This document shows, piece after piece, positions 44,603-56,941 of a stretch of 64,000 bases of DNA (position 1 is the first letter of the stretch; each line of letters opens with the position of its first letter). A program made the position numbers and the translations under genes. The DNA is from Phenylobacterium sp. RIFCSPHIGHO2_01_FULL_69_31 (lineage in GTDB: Bacteria > Pseudomonadota > Alphaproteobacteria > Caulobacterales > Caulobacteraceae), in contig NZ_MHXN01000031.1 in the NCBI RefSeq assembly GCF_001824475.1, forward strand, positions 165,382-229,381, read 5' to 3'. The notes under the pieces were generated by a model. That model did no database searches, was not told the DNA's origin, and saw nothing but the letters and a program-made list of their open reading frames with translations.

Positions 44603-44662
44603 ACTTCGGCCTTGCCCTGATCCATCTATCCGCTAGAAGACGCGCCTCGCCGCCTGGCCCTT

Positions 44663-44739
<77 letters not shown>

Positions 44740-44763
44740 GCGGCCGGCGGCGAGATTTCCCCA

Positions 44764-45195
44764 CTATTCCTTGAGCAGTCCGTCCAGCCGGGCCTTGGCG
44801 GTTTCGAGGTCGCGAAGCGCGGCCAGCAGGGCCGAGGTGTCGCCGGCCGGCTTTGCGGGAACCGCGGCGGGCTTCGGCATCGCCGGCGCAGCCTTCTCCA
44901 CCGAAGCCGGCGCGGGCGGCGGCACGCCCTCCCCCGCCGCCACGAGGTGCTTCAGCCCGTGCTCGCGGTGGAGCTTCTGGACGCCTTTGATGGTGTAACC
45001 CTGGTCGTGCAGCAGGTGGCGGACGCCGCGCAGCACGGCGATGTCCGCGGGGCGGTAGAACCTGCGCCCGCCGGCCCGCTTCATCGGCTTGATGAAGGTG
45101 AACTTGGTCTCCCAGAACCGCAGGACGTGCTGGGGCACGTGAAGCTCATCCGCCGCTTCGGAGATGGTGCGGAACGCTTCGGGCCCCTTGGCCAT
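44764..45195 (-). CDS. MerR family transcriptional regulator
   Basis: 143 residues. N-terminal MerR winged helix (about 8-78): [66 protein letters not shown], then an Ala/Pro-rich linker and a short C-terminal helix; no metal-binding cysteines. This MlrA/CarA-like short type sits directly downstream of ihfA (15 bp) in Caulobacterales. Target unknown. Confidence 0.92.
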   Translation of the reverse strand: MAKGPEAFRTISEAADELHVPQHVLRFWETKFTFIKPMKRAGGRRFYRPADIAVLRGVRHLLHDQGYTIKGVQKLHREHGLKHLVAAGEGVPPPAPASVEKAAPAMPKPAAVPAKPAGDTSALLAALRDLETAKARLDGLLKE

Positions 45196-45210
45196 GGGCC
45201 TACGCGGCCG

Positions 45211-45513
45211 TCACCGCGAGAGGGCTCGGTCGACGCGCGCCTTCATCACCTGCGACGCACGGAAGCCGATGACCCGGCGCGGGTCGATCGCGGCCGGTTC
45301 CCCGGTCTTGGGGTTGCGGCCCATCCGGGCGCGCTTGGCCCGGACCTGGAACACGCCGAACCCGGAAAGCTTCACCTGCTCGCCGCGCTCCAGCGCCTGG
45401 CACATCAGTTCGAGGACGCGCTCAACCAGTTCGGAGCAATCCTGACGGGTGAGGCCCACCTGCTCGTGCACCGACTCGCACAGGTCTGCCCGCGTCACCG
45501 TCGCGCCCTTCAT
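45211..45513 (-). CDS. ihfA: Integration host factor subunit alpha
   Basis: 100 residues from the ATG before KGATVTRADLCESV, the normal IHF-alpha beginning; upstream ATGs (to 45570) add residues not seen in the family. HU/IHF fold with the DNA-intercalating region GRNPKTGEPAAIDPRRVIGFRAS. It bends DNA at replication and promoter sites and pairs with IhfB. It lies between fabH (100 bp upstream) and the MerR-type gene, all leftward. Confidence 0.96.
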   Translation of the reverse strand: MKGATVTRADLCESVHEQVGLTRQDCSELVERVLELMCQALERGEQVKLSGFGVFQVRAKRARMGRNPKTGEPAAIDPRRVIGFRASQVMKARVDRALSR

Positions 45514-45613
45514 GATGGCCCTGGTCCCCACCGACATGTCGTTCATGAGTCTTGATTGTCCCATTGGCACAAAGACTTCAAGTCACGCTTTACAGCTTAA
45601 GCCTAACCGCCCG

Positions 45614-46594
45614 TCAAAGGCGCAGCACGCAGGCGCCCCAGGTCAGTCCGCCGCCCATCGCCTCCAGCAGCAGCAATTGGCCGGGCTTGATGCGACCGTC
45701 CTTCACGCCCTGGTCCAGCGCAAGGGGAATCGAGGCCGCCGAGGTGTTGGCGTGTTCGGCCACTGTCGAAATCACCTTGCTCTCGTCGATCCCCAGCCGC
45801 TTGGCGACGCCTTCGAGGATCCGCTGGTTAGCCTGGTGGGGAATGAACCAATCGACGCTGGAGACCTCGATCCCGGCATCCTCCGCCGCCGCGCGGACGG
45901 CCTCGGAGATGTTCACGACCGCGTGGCGGAACACCTGGTTGCCCTGCATGCGCAGATAGCCGGTCTGGCGGTTCGTCGAGACGCCGCCGTCCACATATAG
46001 CAGTTCCTGCTTGGTCCCGTCCGCCCGCAGCGCGAACCCCAGCAGCCCGCGGTCGGCGGTGGTCCCCTCACCCTCGCCCGGCTCCAGCACGACCGCCCCG
46101 GCTCCATCGCCGAACAGCACGCAGGTGCCGCGGTCGGTCCAGTCCATCAACCGCGTCATGGTCTCTGCGCCGATCACCAGGGCGCATTTCGACCGGTTGC
46201 GCGCCACGAAGCCGTCGGCCGTCGACAGGGCGTAGACGAAGCCCGAGCACACCGCCTGCACGTCGAAGGCGATGCCGATGGGGCAGCCCAGCTTGCGCTG
46301 CACGATGGTGGCGACGGCGGGGAAGGTGAGGTCCGGGGTGGTGGTGGCGACGATGATCAGGTCCACGTCGTCGGGCGTGCGGCCCGCGGCCTCCAGCGCC
46401 CGGCGGGCCGCGGCGACCGCGAGGTCCGAGACCGGCTGGTCGTCGGCCGCCTGCCGGCGCTGGCGGATGCCGGTCCGCTCGCGGATCCACTCGTCCGAGG
46501 TGTCGACGATCTTGGCGAGCTCGTCGTTGGTGACGATCCGGTCTGGGAGATAGCCGCCGACGCCGGTGACTACGGAACGCAGGACTTTTGACAA
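45614..46594 (-). CDS. fabH: 3-oxoacyl-ACP synthase III (FabH)
   Basis: 326 residues. Catalytic Cys116 in AVCSGF, His in WFIPHQANQRI (about 250) and Asn in EHANTSAASIP (about 280): complete FabH triad. It starts fatty acid synthesis by condensing acetyl-CoA with malonyl-ACP. It follows plsX by a single base, the classical plsX-fabH pair. Confidence 0.97.
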   Translation of the reverse strand: MSKVLRSVVTGVGGYLPDRIVTNDELAKIVDTSDEWIRERTGIRQRRQAADDQPVSDLAVAAARRALEAAGRTPDDVDLIIVATTTPDLTFPAVATIVQRKLGCPIGIAFDVQAVCSGFVYALSTADGFVARNRSKCALVIGAETMTRLMDWTDRGTCVLFGDGAGAVVLEPGEGEGTTADRGLLGFALRADGTKQELLYVDGGVSTNRQTGYLRMQGNQVFRHAVVNISEAVRAAAEDAGIEVSSVDWFIPHQANQRILEGVAKRLGIDESKVISTVAEHANTSAASIPLALDQGVKDGRIKPGQLLLLEAMGGGLTWGACVLRL

Positions 46595-46595
46595 T

Positions 46596-47651
46596 TCAGG
46601 CGGCTCCGTCCGCAGGTGCGGGGTTCGCCGGCGCGAGGGCGGCGGGAAGCCGCCTCATATTCCGTTCGATCTCCGAGGCAAACCCGCTTTGCGCCACATC
46701 GGCCGCCGCGCGGATCGCCTTGGCGAAGTCGCGGGCGTCGGCGCCCCCGTGGCACTTCAGCACCAGGCCGTTCAGGCCCAGCAGCGGCGCGGCCGGCGGC
46801 GGGCTCATCTTGTCGCGGAAACGGCGCAGCGCGGGCCGCGCAAGCAGATAGCCCAGCTTGCTCATCACGCCGGAGCTCAGCGCCAGCCGCAGTTCGTCGG
46901 ACATGAACCGCGCCGCGCCCTCCATCGCCTTCAGAGCGACGTTGCCGGTGAAGCCGTCGGTCACCACCACGTCCACCGCCCCGTGGGTGATGTCGTCGCC
47001 CTCCACGAAGCCGCGGTAGTCCAGGTCGATCTTGCCTTCGCGCAGAATCCGGTGGGCCTCGCGGACCTCCTCGTGGCCCTTCATCTCCTCCGAGCCTACG
47101 TTCAGCAGACCGACGGTCGGCCGCGCCACGCCGTGAGCCGCGCGGTGATAGGCCTCACCCATGATGGCGAACTCCACCAGCCGCTCGGCGTCGCAGTCGA
47201 CGTTCGCGCCGACGTCGAGGAAGGTGGTCACGCCTCGGGCGTGCGGGATGCTGGCGGTCAGGGCCGGGCGGTCCAGGTCGGCGCTCATCCGAAGGATCAG
47301 CTTCGAGATCGCCATCAGGGCGCCGGTGTTGCCGGCCGAGACCGCCACAGCCGCCTGCCCCTCGCGGATCGCCTCCACGGCGGCCCACATCGAGGTGCCC
47401 TTTCCCCGCCGCAGGGCCTGGGCGGGTTTCTCGTCCATGGCGATCACCCGCTCGGCGTGCCGCACCTCCAGCCGCGCTTCGGAAAGCTTGCAGCGGGCCA
47501 TCTCGGCGCGAATCGCCGTCTCGTCGCCGTGGATCAGCAGACGGGCGTGCGGCGGCACGTCCTGGAGCGCGGCCGCGCAGGCCGGAACGACCACGGTCGG
47601 CCCGTTATCGCCGCCCATGGCGTCGACGGAAATCACCAGGGATTGGGTCAA
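46596..47651 (-). CDS. plsX: Phosphate acyltransferase PlsX
   Basis: 351 residues beginning VISVDAMGGDNGPTVVVP; GNTGALMA and DGFTGNVALKAMEG are the family's phosphate/acyl motifs. It makes acyl-phosphate from acyl-ACP for phospholipid synthesis. Directly upstream of fabH. The 153-bp gap to DUF177 upstream holds no recognisable rpmF, which often sits here in other bacteria. Confidence 0.97.
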   Translation of the reverse strand: MTQSLVISVDAMGGDNGPTVVVPACAAALQDVPPHARLLIHGDETAIRAEMARCKLSEARLEVRHAERVIAMDEKPAQALRRGKGTSMWAAVEAIREGQAAVAVSAGNTGALMAISKLILRMSADLDRPALTASIPHARGVTTFLDVGANVDCDAERLVEFAIMGEAYHRAAHGVARPTVGLLNVGSEEMKGHEEVREAHRILREGKIDLDYRGFVEGDDITHGAVDVVVTDGFTGNVALKAMEGAARFMSDELRLALSSGVMSKLGYLLARPALRRFRDKMSPPPAAPLLGLNGLVLKCHGGADARDFAKAIRAAADVAQSGFASEIERNMRRLPAALAPANPAPADGAA

Positions 47652-47804
47652 ATTGAGTGCTTTCGTCCCCTGGCGACCGGGAATGCCGATCGCGGTGATG
47701 CAGAGTATCCCGTTCTTACGCCGAACCGTTCCATACGCCGGCCGGCGACGGCCACGAACGGGATTCGGCGCGCGACCTTACTCCCGCGGATTGCGGACTG
47801 GAAA

Positions 47805-48320
47805 CTAGGGCTTTGGTTCGGTGAGCTTCTTCAGCGCGGCGAAGGGCGAGGTCTCCTCCTCCGGCGGCTGGTAGTCGAACGTCGCCCCTGGCTTGCGCGG
47901 GAACGGGTCCAGCTCCAGCGCCAGATGCTCGACCACATAGCCAGCCACATCCACGGCGTCGGTCTCCAGCACGTCGGGGGCGTCCGGCGCGTCAGGGTCC
48001 AGCTCCAGCTCGCCGCCGTCGGAGGACGCCGCGTGCGGGCTGCCCGCCGACACGACGCGGACCTCGATCTCGCCCTCCAGCGACTGTTCGAACGGGTCCA
48101 GCGTCACCCCGCACACCTGTTCGACGACGGCATGGAACCGGCCGGTGATCTCCGCCCCGTCCAGCCACGGCTTCACGATCACTCGCGCGGAGAGCGACGG
48201 CAGGCTCTTGAGCCCAAGCCGCTTGGCAACCGCGGCGCGTTCGGCGGCGTCCGGCTCCAGGGTCAGGCGCACCGGCCCGCGGCCGAGCTCGTGCAGCTTC
48301 ACCGGCTTGTCCCAGCTCAC
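47805..48320 (-). CDS. DUF177 (YceD-like) protein
   Basis: 171 residues from the GTG at 48320, which overlaps the CBP3-type gene stop by 4 nt (GTGA) and has GGAGG 5 nt upstream; a GTG 12 nt earlier is less well placed. DUF177 features: VEQVCGVTLDPFEQSLEGEIEVRVV (the CxxC-containing versions are reduced here to one Cys) and VVEHLALELDPFPRKPG near the end. YceD proteins are linked to 23S rRNA/L32 accumulation and usually precede rpmF or plsX, as here. Acidic middle segment (DPDAPDAPD). Confidence 0.88.
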   Translation of the reverse strand: MSWDKPVKLHELGRGPVRLTLEPDAAERAAVAKRLGLKSLPSLSARVIVKPWLDGAEITGRFHAVVEQVCGVTLDPFEQSLEGEIEVRVVSAGSPHAASSDGGELELDPDAPDAPDVLETDAVDVAGYVVEHLALELDPFPRKPGATFDYQPPEEETSPFAALKKLTEPKP

Positions 48321-48844
48321 AGGGGCCTCCACGTCACCTCGCCGGCGTTCAGCCGGTCCAGTTCCTGGGCGGCCAGGGCCTCGCGCTGGGCGATCACATA
48401 GTCCGCCAGCCGGGGGGCGCTCGCCGCGTCGGCCTTGGCGTAGACGGTGCGCGCCAGCACGTCCTCCAGCGCCGCCCGATCCGGCAGGGCCGCCAGCGCC
48501 GCCTCGAAGGAATGGACGCGCCCATAGAAGGCCTCGCCCAGCTTGCGCATCCGCTTGCCCACCGACAGATCGCCGACCCCCAGCTCGCGCAGCCCATGGT
48601 CCAGGCCGCTCAGATAGGTGTCGAACAGCACCTGGGCCGTGTCGGCCGCCTGCGCGCCTTGCCCCTTCAGCCGCTCGAGCAGCAGGTAGGTGTGGAGGCT
48701 GTAGACCTCGAACCGGCCCTCAGGCGTGTCGGGTGCGCCGAGGTCGGCGTAGAGGGCTGGCGTCCGCGACTGGGCCACGACGCGCGCATACAGTTCCTGC
48801 CCCGCGACTTGCGTCGGCCTCGGCTTGAACAGGCGCTTCAGCAT
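48317..48844 (-). CDS. Ubiquinol-cytochrome c chaperone (CBP3-like)
   Basis: 175 residues. Matches the CBP3/ubiquinol-cytochrome c chaperone family: LYARVVAQSRTPALYADLGAPDTPEGRFEVYSLHTYLLLERLKG and FDTYLSGLDHGLRELGVGDLSVGKRMRKLGEAFYGR. The mitochondrial homolog assists cytochrome b translation and assembly of the bc1 complex. First gene of the leftward CBP3-DUF177 pair; divergent from bamE across 111 bp. Confidence 0.92.
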   Translation of the reverse strand: MLKRLFKPRPTQVAGQELYARVVAQSRTPALYADLGAPDTPEGRFEVYSLHTYLLLERLKGQGAQAADTAQVLFDTYLSGLDHGLRELGVGDLSVGKRMRKLGEAFYGRVHSFEAALAALPDRAALEDVLARTVYAKADAASAPRLADYVIAQREALAAQELDRLNAGEVTWRPL

Positions 48845-48955
48845 GGAATGGCCTCGATTTCGCCCGAAGGCGTGGCTAAAGGCGGCATTGAACTAAGGGG
48901 CGGCCGGCGATAGGTCAAAGGCTCTCGCCCGATTGGCGTCCAGAAACGAGTCCTG

Positions 48956-49450
48956 ATGTCCCGCAAAGCCGTCCTCGCCGCTCTCGCCGTCGCCACCCTG
49001 GCCGGCGCCGGGCTTTCGGCCTGCTCGCCGATCACCAGCTACTCCGGTTTCCAGGCCATCGACAGCGACCCAAAGGACGTCAAGGTCGGCACGGACACCA
49101 AGTCCACCGTCCGCGCAAAGCTGGGCTCGCCCTCGGTGCAGTCCACCTTCGATCCGAACGTCTGGTTCTATGTGAACCAGGTCAAGGAGCGCGTCGCCTT
49201 CCGCAGGCCGCGGGTCACCGCCCGCAACGTCACCGCTATCCAGTTCAACAAGGACAGCGAGATGGTGGAGACGGTCAACGTCTACACCCTGAAAGACGGC
49301 AAGGTGATCGCCTACAACAACCGCGAGACGCCGACCCGCGGTCGCGAGATGACCGTGCTCGAACAGCTGCTCGGCAGCGTCGGTCGCGGCAGCATGCTCC
49401 CGCAAGACGACGAGGGCGTCCCCGGCAACCGCCCGGGCGACCGCCGCTAG
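48956..49450 (+). CDS. bamE: Outer membrane protein assembly factor BamE
   Basis: 164 residues with lipobox LSAC (Cys23), then the SmpA/OmlA domain (about 40-115): VKVGTDTKSTVRAKLGSPSVQSTFDPNVWFYV and TVNVYTLKDGKVI. As part of the BAM complex it helps insert beta-barrel proteins in the outer membrane. The C-terminal tail (about 115-164) is polar and extended, common in alphaproteobacteria. Alone on its strand. Confidence 0.93.
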   Translation: MSRKAVLAALAVATLAGAGLSACSPITSYSGFQAIDSDPKDVKVGTDTKSTVRAKLGSPSVQSTFDPNVWFYVNQVKERVAFRRPRVTARNVTAIQFNKDSEMVETVNVYTLKDGKVIAYNNRETPTRGREMTVLEQLLGSVGRGSMLPQDDEGVPGNRPGDRR

Positions 49451-49468
49451 GCCATCGCGGCCGAAGGG

Positions 49469-49774
49469 CTACTCGCGCTTCTTCTTCCCGTCGGGACCGA
49501 ACACGCTGCTCGGCTTGTAGGGCTGATACGGCTTGAAGGGCTCTGCCTTGGGCGTCGCGGGTGGGCCATAGGTCCTGGCCGTCGTCGGCCCGGTGTAGGC
49601 GGGGGCAGAAGGTGCGGCCGGGACGCCGTAGCCCGGCGATGGTCGGGGCGTGGGGGTGGTCACGGTAGGTCCACGTTGGCCCCAGGGCTTCTTCGGCTGA
49701 GCGGATCCGAACTCCGCCGCGGCCGGTCCCGCGGCCAGCGCCACGGCTGCGAACACTGCGATCTTCAGCTTCAT
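49469..49774 (-). CDS. Small exported Pro-rich protein
   Basis: 101 residues: Sec signal peptide (4-20, AAAE cleavage) and a mature chain of about 80 residues dominated by Pro, Thr, Tyr and Lys (PTPRPSPGYG, PYQPYKPSS), ending in KKKRE. No cysteine, no domain; it should be disordered. It lies 57 bp downstream of the gene at 49832-50314 on the same strand, converging on bamE (18 bp). Function unknown. Confidence 0.65.
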   Translation of the reverse strand: MKLKIAVFAAVALAAGPAAAEFGSAQPKKPWGQRGPTVTTPTPRPSPGYGVPAAPSAPAYTGPTTARTYGPPATPKAEPFKPYQPYKPSSVFGPDGKKKRE

Positions 49775-49831
49775 GGCGCCCTCTCACGTTCCAAGCGCAA
49801 TTCTACGACGCACAACCCTTAAGAATTCGCG

Positions 49832-50310
49832 TCAAGGCTGCGGCGCATCCAGCCGAATGCCGTTGCGCACCGCCTCGCACATGGCGTCGATGGCATCGCC
49901 CGACATGGCGTCGCGAGGGCGCCAGTCCGGCCTGTCGGCCGTGCGCTCTCCGATCTGGTCGGTCAGGTTGTTGCGAGCGTAGAGGGTCATGGACAGGATG
50001 GCGTATCGCTGGCCGGGACAGTCGACCGCCCATCGCGCCACGGCCGAGCGCATGACCCGGCCGTCCAGCTCGACGGGCTCGAAGAACTCCTGTCGCAGAT
50101 CGCCTTCGACCACTCCGTCCGGCCGCAGGGCCGCCCCTTCCGGGCTGGCGAGGATCATGCCCGTCGCGTCGAACCCCAGCAGAGGCCAGTCCTCCACCCC
50201 CGTCAGATGCGCCTGGGCCCAGGCCACCAGTTCCGGCACGGTGGCAGGCCGGGCCGCCCACGCGCCGGAGGCCGCCGCGCACGCTCCGGCCAGCGCCAGC
50301 GCCGCCGTCC

Positions 50311-50314
<4 letters not shown>
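49832..50314 (-). CDS. Exported hypothetical protein coupled to dnaE
   Basis: 160 residues starting at a GTG that overlaps the dnaE stop by 4 nt (GTGA). Signal peptide at about 3-20 (ASGAWAA). The mature domain has [25 protein letters not shown] and [21 protein letters not shown], two cysteines, no known family. Translational coupling of a secreted protein to the replicative polymerase is odd, but may only reflect compact gene packing. Confidence 0.72.
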
Positions 50315-53775
<3,461 letters not shown>

Positions 53776-53915
53776 GGCGATCAGCCCATCAGGCCGGCCA
53801 CCGAGCAGACCATCCAGACAAAACTCGCCACCGACGCAAACGCCAGCGATTCCCGGGCCAGACGAACCATCTTCGCCAATCCTCTTGTTGAGCGCCTGTG
53901 GAGAACCTGTGGCGC

Positions 53916-53930
53916 GTTCCGTATTCGTTC
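53916..53930. promoter_or_regulatory. Candidate LexA (SOS) box upstream of dnaE
   Basis: GTTC-N7-GTTC (53916-53919 and 53927-53930), an exact match to the alphaproteobacterial LexA motif GTTCN7GTTC, about 140 bp upstream of the dnaE start. A further GTTC follows at 53944-53947. Chance matches of this length are expected about once per window in all sequence, but rarely in the small intergenic part. Confidence 0.45.
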
Positions 53931-53987
53931 TTATTCCTCTTTTGTTCTCATCGTCAAGCGGGCAGCTGCGGCGCATCCCCAGGTGCG

Positions 53988-54023
53988 AAAACACAAAGGC
54001 CCCGGAGATCACTCTCCGGGGCC
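53988..54023 (-). terminator. Intrinsic terminator of hppA
   Basis: On the minus strand: GGCCCCGGAGA, 4-nt loop, TCTCCGGGGCC (11-bp stem), then TTTGTGTTTT. It sits 26 bp after the hppA stop and isolates hppA from dnaE. Confidence 0.9.
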
Positions 54024-54049
54024 TCGCTGAAGTCTCAGGTGCGTGGCTG

Positions 54050-56176
54050 TTAGCCGACCACCCCATGAGCCAGGATCGCCAGCAGCAGCAGCGCCACGAT
54101 GTTGGTGATCTTGATCATCGGGTTCACGGCGGGGCCCGCCGTGTCCTTGTAGGGATCGCCGACGGTGTCGCCGGTGACGGCGGCCTTGTGAGCCTCCGAC
54201 CCCTTACCGCCGTAGTGACCCTCCTCGATCAGCTTCTTGGCATTGTCCCATGCGCCGCCGCCCGAGGTCATCGAGATGGCGACGAACAGGCCGGTGACGA
54301 TGACGCCCATCAGCATCGCGCCCAGGGACGCGAAGCCGTTCACCTTGCCGGCGATCGAGGTGATCACGAAGAACAGCACGATCGGCGAGACGACCGGCAG
54401 CAGCGACGGGACGATCATCTCCTTGATGGCCGCGGACGTCAGGATGCCGACGGCCCGGCCGTACTCCGGCTTGACCTCGCCGGTCATGATCCCGGGGTTC
54501 TCCCGGAACTGGCGACGGACCTCTTCGACGACGGACTCAGCGGCCCGGCCGACGGCCGTCATCGACATGCCGCCGAACAGGAAGGGCAGCAGCCCGCCGA
54601 ACAGCAGGCCGACGACGACGTACGGGTTGGAGAGGTCGAAGGCGACCGCGCCCAGCCCTTCGAAGTAGGACCCGGGTTCCGCATTGGCCGCGAAGTACTT
54701 CAGGTCCTCGGTATAGGCGGCGAAGAGCACCAGGGCGCCCAGGCCGGCCGATCCAATGGCGTAGCCCTTGGTGACCGCCTTGGTGGTGTTGCCCACCGCG
54801 TCCAGCGCATCGGTGGTCACGCGGACCTCCGGCGGCAGGCCGGCCATCTCCGCGATGCCGCCGGCGTTGTCCGTGACCGGGCCGAAGGCGTCGAGGGCCA
54901 CGATGAAGCCGGCAAGCGACAGCATCGAGGTGGTGGCGATGGCGATGCCGAATAGCCCCGCCAGGTTATAGGTGACGATGATGCCGGCGATGATCACGAT
55001 CGCGGGCGCAGCGGTGGACTCCAGGCTCATGGCGAGGCCCTGGATCACGTTGGTGCCGTGGCCCGACACCGAAGCCTTGGCCACCGACTTCACCGGCCGG
55101 AAGCCCGTCCCGGTGTAGTACTCGGTGATCACGACGATCAGGGCGGTCACCACCAAGCCGGCGATGCCGCAGTAGAAGAGTTCATTGGCGCCGAAGGTCG
55201 TGTCGCCCACCGTCACGGTGGTGGTGACGAGGCTGTTGATCACCCACCAGAGTGCGCCCACCGACAGGATGCCGGTGACGATCAGGCCCTGATAGAGCGC
55301 GCCCATGATGTTCTGGGACTTGCCCAGACGCACGGCGAAGGTGCCGATGATCGAGGTGACGATGCAGACGCCGCAGATGGCCAGCGGGAGCAGCATCATG
55401 TTGGACACTTCCGGCAGGCCGCGGAAGAAGATCGCCGCCAGGACCATGGTGGCGACCGTGGTCACCGCATAGGTCTCGAACAGGTCAGCCGCCATGCCGG
55501 CGCAGTCGCCGACGTTGTCGCCCACGTTGTCGGCGATGGTGGCGGCGTTGCGCGGGTCGTCCTCGGGGATGCCGGCCTCGACCTTGCCGACCATGTCGCC
55601 GCCGACGTCAGCGCCCTTGGTGAAGATGCCGCCGCCCAGACGGGCGAAGATCGAGATCAGCGAGGCGCCGAAGCCGAGCGCCACCAGGCTGTCCACCACC
55701 TCGCGGCTGGTGTTCTCGAGCGCCATGGGGCCCGTCAGGACGTAGTAGTAGCCGGCGACCCCGATGAGGGCGAAGCCCGCCACCAGCATGCCGGTGATGG
55801 CGCCCGAGCGGAAGGCCAGCGAGAGGCCCTTGGCCAGGCTCTCGGACGCAGCTTGGGCGGTGCGCACGTTCGCGCGGACCGAGATCAGCATGCCGGCGAA
55901 GCCCGCGAGGCCGGAGAGGATGGCGCCGATGGCGAAGCCGATGGCCGCCTTGGGGCCGATCAGCACGCCCACGAGTATCAGGATCACCACGCCGACGATG
56001 CCGATCGCGGTGTACTGCTTGTTCAGATACGCCTGCGCGCCTTCCTGGATGGCGGCGGCGATCTCCTGCATCCGGGCGTTGCCCGGCGAGGCCTTCAGGA
56101 GCGAAAGGGTCTGGACGACGCCGTAAAGCACCGCCAGCGCTCCTGCGCCGATCACCAACAGTAGAACGGAACTCAT
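54050..56176 (-). CDS. hppA: Membrane-bound proton-pumping pyrophosphatase, K+-independent type
   Basis: 708 residues, about 16 membrane helices. Pyrophosphate site motifs [62 protein letters not shown] and the C-terminal [21 protein letters not shown] are complete. The diagnostic position in GNTTK is Lys466, as in potassium-independent H+-PPases (Ala in K+-dependent ones). It couples hydrolysis of PPi to proton export from the cytoplasm. Single leftward gene with its own terminator. Confidence 0.97.
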   Translation of the reverse strand: MSSVLLLVIGAGALAVLYGVVQTLSLLKASPGNARMQEIAAAIQEGAQAYLNKQYTAIGIVGVVILILVGVLIGPKAAIGFAIGAILSGLAGFAGMLISVRANVRTAQAASESLAKGLSLAFRSGAITGMLVAGFALIGVAGYYYVLTGPMALENTSREVVDSLVALGFGASLISIFARLGGGIFTKGADVGGDMVGKVEAGIPEDDPRNAATIADNVGDNVGDCAGMAADLFETYAVTTVATMVLAAIFFRGLPEVSNMMLLPLAICGVCIVTSIIGTFAVRLGKSQNIMGALYQGLIVTGILSVGALWWVINSLVTTTVTVGDTTFGANELFYCGIAGLVVTALIVVITEYYTGTGFRPVKSVAKASVSGHGTNVIQGLAMSLESTAAPAIVIIAGIIVTYNLAGLFGIAIATTSMLSLAGFIVALDAFGPVTDNAGGIAEMAGLPPEVRVTTDALDAVGNTTKAVTKGYAIGSAGLGALVLFAAYTEDLKYFAANAEPGSYFEGLGAVAFDLSNPYVVVGLLFGGLLPFLFGGMSMTAVGRAAESVVEEVRRQFRENPGIMTGEVKPEYGRAVGILTSAAIKEMIVPSLLPVVSPIVLFFVITSIAGKVNGFASLGAMLMGVIVTGLFVAISMTSGGGAWDNAKKLIEEGHYGGKGSEAHKAAVTGDTVGDPYKDTAGPAVNPMIKITNIVALLLLAILAHGVVG

Positions 56177-56390
56177 AGTCGATAGCCCCTTTGCGATTTG
56201 ATCGCGGGGGTGACCGGCGGCCGCCTCTTACGGGCGTGCGTCCGGTTGGCTCCCATCCCCCGACGCGTTTCCCCAAGTGGTTTCCCAGAGGCGCGTGGAT
56301 GCGCCCGTGGAAAGACCGGGGAGCGTACTCAGGTTTTTAACGGCGGTGCAACCGGCGACGCCGGGACGGCTCACGCAGAGGCAGGATGGA

Positions 56391-56816
56391 TCAGCCGCGC
56401 AGCTGGCCGATGCGCCGCCGCGGCGCCTGGGAGGTGACGACCACGGAGCGGATCTGGCCGGGCCCGGCGATCGCCGCAGCCTCGCGGGCCAGCGCCGCTG
56501 TCAGGCGGGGCGTGTCCACCTGCGAAAGGTCGGCGGGGTTGGTGAAGGGCGTGCGATGCCCGGCGCGGACCAGAGCGTCCCGGAAGAATGGCTCCTTCTC
56601 CCGCAACCGCGCCGCGTTGGCGCCGCCCGTCAGGTTGATGCGCACGTAGACGAAGACATAGTTGACCAAGAGGCCCTTGTTCACGATCGGCAGCGCCACC
56701 GGCTGCAGGTCGACGTACTGGCCAACGTCGCCCTTGCCCTCCTTCTTGGGCTCCGCGGCCTGGGCCGTCGTGGCGGCCAGGCCGATGGCTACGGCGATGA
56801 GGGCGCGGCGAATCAT
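56391..56816 (-). CDS. Exported protein with FliL-like C-terminal fold
   Basis: 141 residues. Signal peptide (about 4-20, AQAAE), then VDLQPVALPIVNKGLLVNYVFVYVRINLTGG followed by EPFFRDALVRAGHRTPFTNP...VDTPRLTAALAREAAAIAGPGQIRSVVVTSQ. The succession of one beta-strand with a helix-DA, then a long helix and a closing VVVTS strand resembles the stomatin/SPFH-like domain of FliL, though without FliL's transmembrane anchor. No flagellar genes are nearby. Name is by shape, not by family match. Confidence 0.62.
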   Translation of the reverse strand: MIRRALIAVAIGLAATTAQAAEPKKEGKGDVGQYVDLQPVALPIVNKGLLVNYVFVYVRINLTGGANAARLREKEPFFRDALVRAGHRTPFTNPADLSQVDTPRLTAALAREAAAIAGPGQIRSVVVTSQAPRRRIGQLRG

Positions 56817-56830
56817 GGGGCCAGGATGTC

Positions 56831-56855
56831 CTCAACCCCTTGCCGCAAGGTTGAG
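56831..56855. repeat. Bulged inverted repeat upstream of the FliL-like gene
   Basis: CTCAAC...GTTGAG with an inner CTTGC-C-GCAAG, separated by a two-base bulge, 14 bp upstream of the FliL-like start and in the region shared with the divergent protease gene. It could be an operator or a 5' leader hairpin. Confidence 0.4.
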
Positions 56856-56941
56856 AGACGCAGCGATCACCGGACGTTGCGTGGCGGCGGTCGCAGAACG
56901 GTGATAGCTTCACAGCAATGACATAGGGAGGACTACGGAGC

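Noticed and set aside
46566..48401. Long plus-strand frame across plsX and DUF177
   Set aside because: Runs opposite to three well-identified leftward genes and has no motif.
53880..53915. DnaA boxes (CTGTGGAGA / CTGTGGCG) hinting at a replication origin
   Set aside because: Only loose matches, not clustered, and no dnaA, hemE or other origin neighbours.
55058..56164. His/Asp/Gly-rich plus-strand frame opposite hppA
   Set aside because: Residue bias is what a reversed membrane protein gene gives; no independent support.
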